This document shows, piece by piece, positions 40,534 through 42,533 of a DNA stretch of 42,533 nt (positions are counted from its first letter, which is position 1; every line of letters starts with the position of its first letter). Position numbers and translations under genes: made by a program. The notes under the pieces were generated by a model. That model did not search any database. It worked only from the letters and a program-made list of their open reading frames with translations, and was not told the DNA's origin. The stretch comes from Flavilitoribacter nigricans DSM 23189 = NBRC 102662 (GTDB lineage Bacteria; Bacteroidota; Bacteroidia; Chitinophagales; Saprospiraceae). The DNA lies in NCBI RefSeq assembly GCF_002646595.1, contig NZ_PDUD01000064.1, forward strand, positions 1 to 42,533. The letters run 5' to 3'.

Positions 40534-41457
40534 ATGGCTTTCAAAAAATGGATGCTTAAGGCTGCTGTTCAAAAGACCATTTCTCTGCTTCCATACCGAA
40601 ACCAGATCAACTTCTGGTTTCAAAAACACGTCACCAAAGGCGTACAGCTGGATGCCGATCATCTGCACTGGAAACTCACCCACGCCCGGGATCATATCCG
40701 TTACTGGCACAAGTATCTCCGCGAGCAGGGACCGGTATGCCTGGAATTAGGCACCGGCTGGTACCCTATCGTTCCTATCCTGCTGTATCTGCACGGTGCA
40801 AGAAAGATACAAACGATTGATCTAAATGCACATCTGACGAAGGAAACGCTGCAAATTAGTGTGGAAAAACTACAGGAAGAGCATGAGAGCGGACGTTTGA
40901 CGCAGCAATTTCCGGAAATGCGGGCAGCGCGTTGGCAACATTTCCAGAAAACAGCGGCGGCTCTCGATACGCTTTCGTTATCCGAAGCGCTGGCTGAGCT
41001 GCAGATTGAAACGATCGTAGGAGATGCCCGTCAGCTACCGATGCCGGAGTATACCTTTGATCTGATCTGTTCCAACAATACTTTTGAGCATATTTTTCCG
41101 GAAGTACTGGCCGGTATTCTGAAAGAGTTCAGGCGGGTGCTCAAATCGGAGGGAGTGATGAGCCATTTTATCGATCTGTCCGACCATTTTGCCCATTTTG
41201 ACACCTCGATCAATATCTACAACTTTCTGCGCTTCAGTCAGCGCACATGGGACCGGATCGATAATGACATCCAGCCTCAAAACCGCTGGCGCTGGCCGCA
41301 GTACAAAGCCCTGTACGATGAATTGGAGATCCCTATCCGGGAGGAGGTCGTACGTCCGGGAAACCCGGATCTGCTGGCCCGGGTACCGGTGCACGAAGAA
41401 TGGGGCCGTTTTACAACCGAAGAACTGGCCATCAGCCACGGCTATCTGATCAGTTGA
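40534..41457 (+). CDS. Class I SAM-dependent methyltransferase
   Basis: 307 residues from the ATG at 40534. SAM-binding motif I reads VCLELGTGWYPIVPILL, with a second acidic strand TIDLNAHLTKETLQ and motif II-III around TIVGDARQLPMPEYTFDLICS and NNTFEHIFPEVLAGILKEFRRVL. The C-terminal third (LSDHFAHFDTSINIYNFLRF and beyond) is a separate substrate domain that I do not recognise. Targets unknown; the fold resembles small-molecule or lipid methyltransferases rather than rRNA ones. It ends 8 bases from the convergent HD hydrolase gene. Confidence 0.87.
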   Translation: MAFKKWMLKAAVQKTISLLPYRNQINFWFQKHVTKGVQLDADHLHWKLTHARDHIRYWHKYLREQGPVCLELGTGWYPIVPILLYLHGARKIQTIDLNAHLTKETLQISVEKLQEEHESGRLTQQFPEMRAARWQHFQKTAAALDTLSLSEALAELQIETIVGDARQLPMPEYTFDLICSNNTFEHIFPEVLAGILKEFRRVLKSEGVMSHFIDLSDHFAHFDTSINIYNFLRFSQRTWDRIDNDIQPQNRWRWPQYKALYDELEIPIREEVVRPGNPDLLARVPVHEEWGRFTTEELAISHGYLIS

Positions 41458-41465
41458 GGTGACGA

Positions 41466-42011
41466 TCAGGGGGTGAGTTCGAGTTCTTCCTTATGCGCTT
41501 CCAGAACCGGAATAATAAAATCGATCAGTTCCCGTAGTTCCCAGCCGAGTAGCTCTGCTCCTTTTTTTACTTCTTCCCGGTCCACCGAAGCGGCAAAGGA
41601 TTTAGTCTTGAGTTTTTTCAATACCGATTTGGCCTGCATTCCTTCGATACGGGTAGGGCGGATCAGGGCGGCCGCATAAATAAAGCCGGTGAGTTCATCC
41701 GCCGCCACGATGCATTTATCCAGCAGACTTTCCCGGGGCACGCCCCACTTGGTGTAATGGCCCGCAATGGCGTGTGCAATGTCCGGATGGCCCAGCTCTT
41801 CCAGCTTTTTTACGATGAGGTTGGGATGTTCATCGGGGTATTTATCGTAGTCGGCATCGTGCAATAATCCCGTAACGCCGAATTGTTCCTCATCCGCTCC
41901 AAAGTGCCGGGCCAGTGCCCGCATCACCAGTTCTACGGTCCGGGCGTGGCGGAGTAGTGCCGGAGATTCCGTCATCTCGTTCAGAAGCTGCTGGGCTTGT
42001 TCTCGATCCAT
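41466..42011 (-). CDS. HD-domain phosphohydrolase-like protein
   Basis: 181 residues. The HD metal site is visible: His22 (LLRHARTVE), His51-Asp52 (GLLHDADYDKYPDE), a further His in AIAGHYTKWG and Asp in CIVAADELTGFIYA. This is the HDIG-type small hydrolase family of unknown substrate, usually a nucleotide or phosphomonoester. The ATG at 42011 has a near -7 box upstream on the minus strand (TATATTTA, one mismatch from TAnnTTTG). It is separated by 8 bases from the methyltransferase stop. Confidence 0.9.
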   Translation of the reverse strand: MDREQAQQLLNEMTESPALLRHARTVELVMRALARHFGADEEQFGVTGLLHDADYDKYPDEHPNLIVKKLEELGHPDIAHAIAGHYTKWGVPRESLLDKCIVAADELTGFIYAAALIRPTRIEGMQAKSVLKKLKTKSFAASVDREEVKKGAELLGWELRELIDFIIPVLEAHKEELELTP

Positions 42012-42305
42012 GTGTTAATGTTTGGGATAAATATAAAAAACGCATCACAAAATACCACGCCAGACGTTTTACCGGGGAGATTAAATGTCTGGTAAATTCA
42101 ACTATCCGGGAATTAGAGGTGTTACGTTTTTTTGCTGTTGTTCGATGAGGCCGGAAAACAAAAGCATTGTGGTCTTTTTGCGGACTTTAGAGCGAAAATT
42201 TCGACGAACGATAGGGGCTTGTCCCAACGGTAAGCATCCAAATGGTGTTTAAAAAACGTAACTAATTTATAAATCAAACGTCTAAAAGATAAAACCTTGT
42301 AAGCA
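42012..42305. other. Gap upstream of the HD gene, no annotated gene
   Basis: AT-rich, with the minus-strand promoter region of the HD gene and a weak inverted repeat CCAGAC/GTCTGG (42060-42065, 42087-42092). A 76-codon minus frame (42122-42352) has no family resemblance and I treat it as non-coding. Confidence 0.5.
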
Positions 42306-42398
42306 ATGGAGTGGAAGAGAAACTTTTTGAGAGTCCTTTTTATGTTGTTCATCCTGGCCTGCTACGGCTTTTTGTTCTTCATGCCCAGCATCATCTGA
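42306..42398 (+). CDS. Candidate 30-residue single-span membrane peptide
   Basis: ATG at 42306 opens a frame of 30 codons closed by TGA at 42396-42398. The peptide starts MEWKRN, then a hydrophobic run of about 20 residues (FLRVLFMLFILACYGFLFFM) and ends PSII. Positive charges before the span predict the N-terminus inside. The composition (Leu, Phe, Met, Ile in one block behind a basic start) is what a real small membrane protein looks like, but length is too short for statistics. No homologue is known to me, and no neighbour suggests a role. Confidence 0.4.
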   Translation: MEWKRNFLRVLFMLFILACYGFLFFMPSII

Positions 42399-42533
42399 TC
42401 AACCCAAAAAACAAGTAAGGGGCTAAAAACAAAAGGCTCACCTTCAAAAAACTGCGATTTTTTGTTTAAGTAGCTGTTATTCATACACTTGCGTGGATTT
42501 TAGCGGATTTTGCAACTCAAATCAAAACACTCA
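42399..42533. other. A-rich non-coding end of the window
   Basis: 135 bases after the small peptide, rich in runs of A and T (AAAAAACT, GATTTTTTGTTTAAG). No gene, hairpin with good arms or promoter box recognised. Confidence 0.4.

Noticed and set aside
40468-40710. 81-codon N-terminal extension of the DUF3667 gene
   Set aside because: It lies opposite the methyltransferase gene and across its -7 box, and the residues do not match the family.
42122-42352. 76-codon minus frame in the last gap
   Set aside because: Low-complexity basic and hydrophobic composition, no promoter or homology signal, and it overlaps the better small plus frame.
1-42533. tRNA, rRNA, phage, toxin-antitoxin or defence island
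   Set aside because: No cloverleaf, rRNA segment, integrase, nuclease-methylase pair or toxin family was seen on reading both strands; an exact tRNA or covariance scan was not possible here.

Overview
The window looks like a chromosomal segment of a Bacteroidota bacterium, most likely of the Saprospiria/Lewinella type. The evidence is a SusC/SusD pair with its own FecI/FecR-type regulators, a secreted protein with a type IX secretion C-terminal tail and a SprB-like repeat, BshA of bacillithiol synthesis, DUF5916 and DUF3667 proteins, a DksA-like protein with a degraded zinc finger, and perfect Bacteroidota -7 boxes (TAnnTTTG) ahead of eight genes. The species assignment is inference; no rRNA or tRNA gene was seen.

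Layout. 1-331: end of an IS3-type insertion sequence, cut by the window edge. 354-416: degenerate heptamer repeat array that runs into the 3' end of fbp (399-1409, minus). 1719-8625 (minus): a trans-envelope nutrient uptake unit, transcribed as ECF sigma factor, FecR anti-sigma factor, SusC receptor with an STN signalling domain, SusD lipoprotein; a DUF5916 outer-membrane protein lies upstream (8843-11056). 11355-15431 (plus): a tightly packed envelope operon, lpxK - acyltransferase - glycosyltransferase 2 - ECF sigma factor, with overlapping genes and two TTG starts, closed by a terminator. 15600-15782: two further short tandem repeat arrays next to bshA (15790-16941, minus). 17181-20033 (minus): large T9SS-secreted protein. 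20247-22053 (plus): MerR/B12-fold regulator and a YceI lipoprotein, separated by a perfect 20-bp palindrome. 22162-24528 (minus): lspA, dksA-like, pdxA. 24792-28928 (plus): rsmA, yqeY, an ALDH7-type aldehyde dehydrogenase, a CNNM/CBS transporter-like protein. 29003-32083 (minus): SulP anion transporter and a class III aminotransferase. 32330-39683 (plus): GH25 lysozyme lipoprotein, RluA-type pseudouridine synthase, rsmG, an ArsC-like protein without the catalytic Cys, an LRR/BRCT-like protein, a GNAT acetyltransferase, uvrC. 39781-42011: DUF3667 membrane protein (minus), methyltransferase (plus), HD hydrolase (minus). 42306-42398: candidate 30-residue membrane peptide.

Most of the window is ordinary core metabolism, RNA modification and envelope biogenesis. 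The parts that deserve a second look are: the leucine-rich-repeat protein with a BRCT-like module; the B12-fold regulator that has lost the cobalamin-ligand histidines yet sits beside a 20-bp operator-like palindrome; three candidate structured leaders (lpxK, pdxA, LRR gene), two of which have mutually exclusive pairings; short tandem repeat arrays abutting gene 3' ends; the hydrophobic tail on the Sus-linked ECF sigma factor; and the 30-residue membrane peptide. I found no CRISPR array, phage, toxin-antitoxin pair or recognisable defence system.
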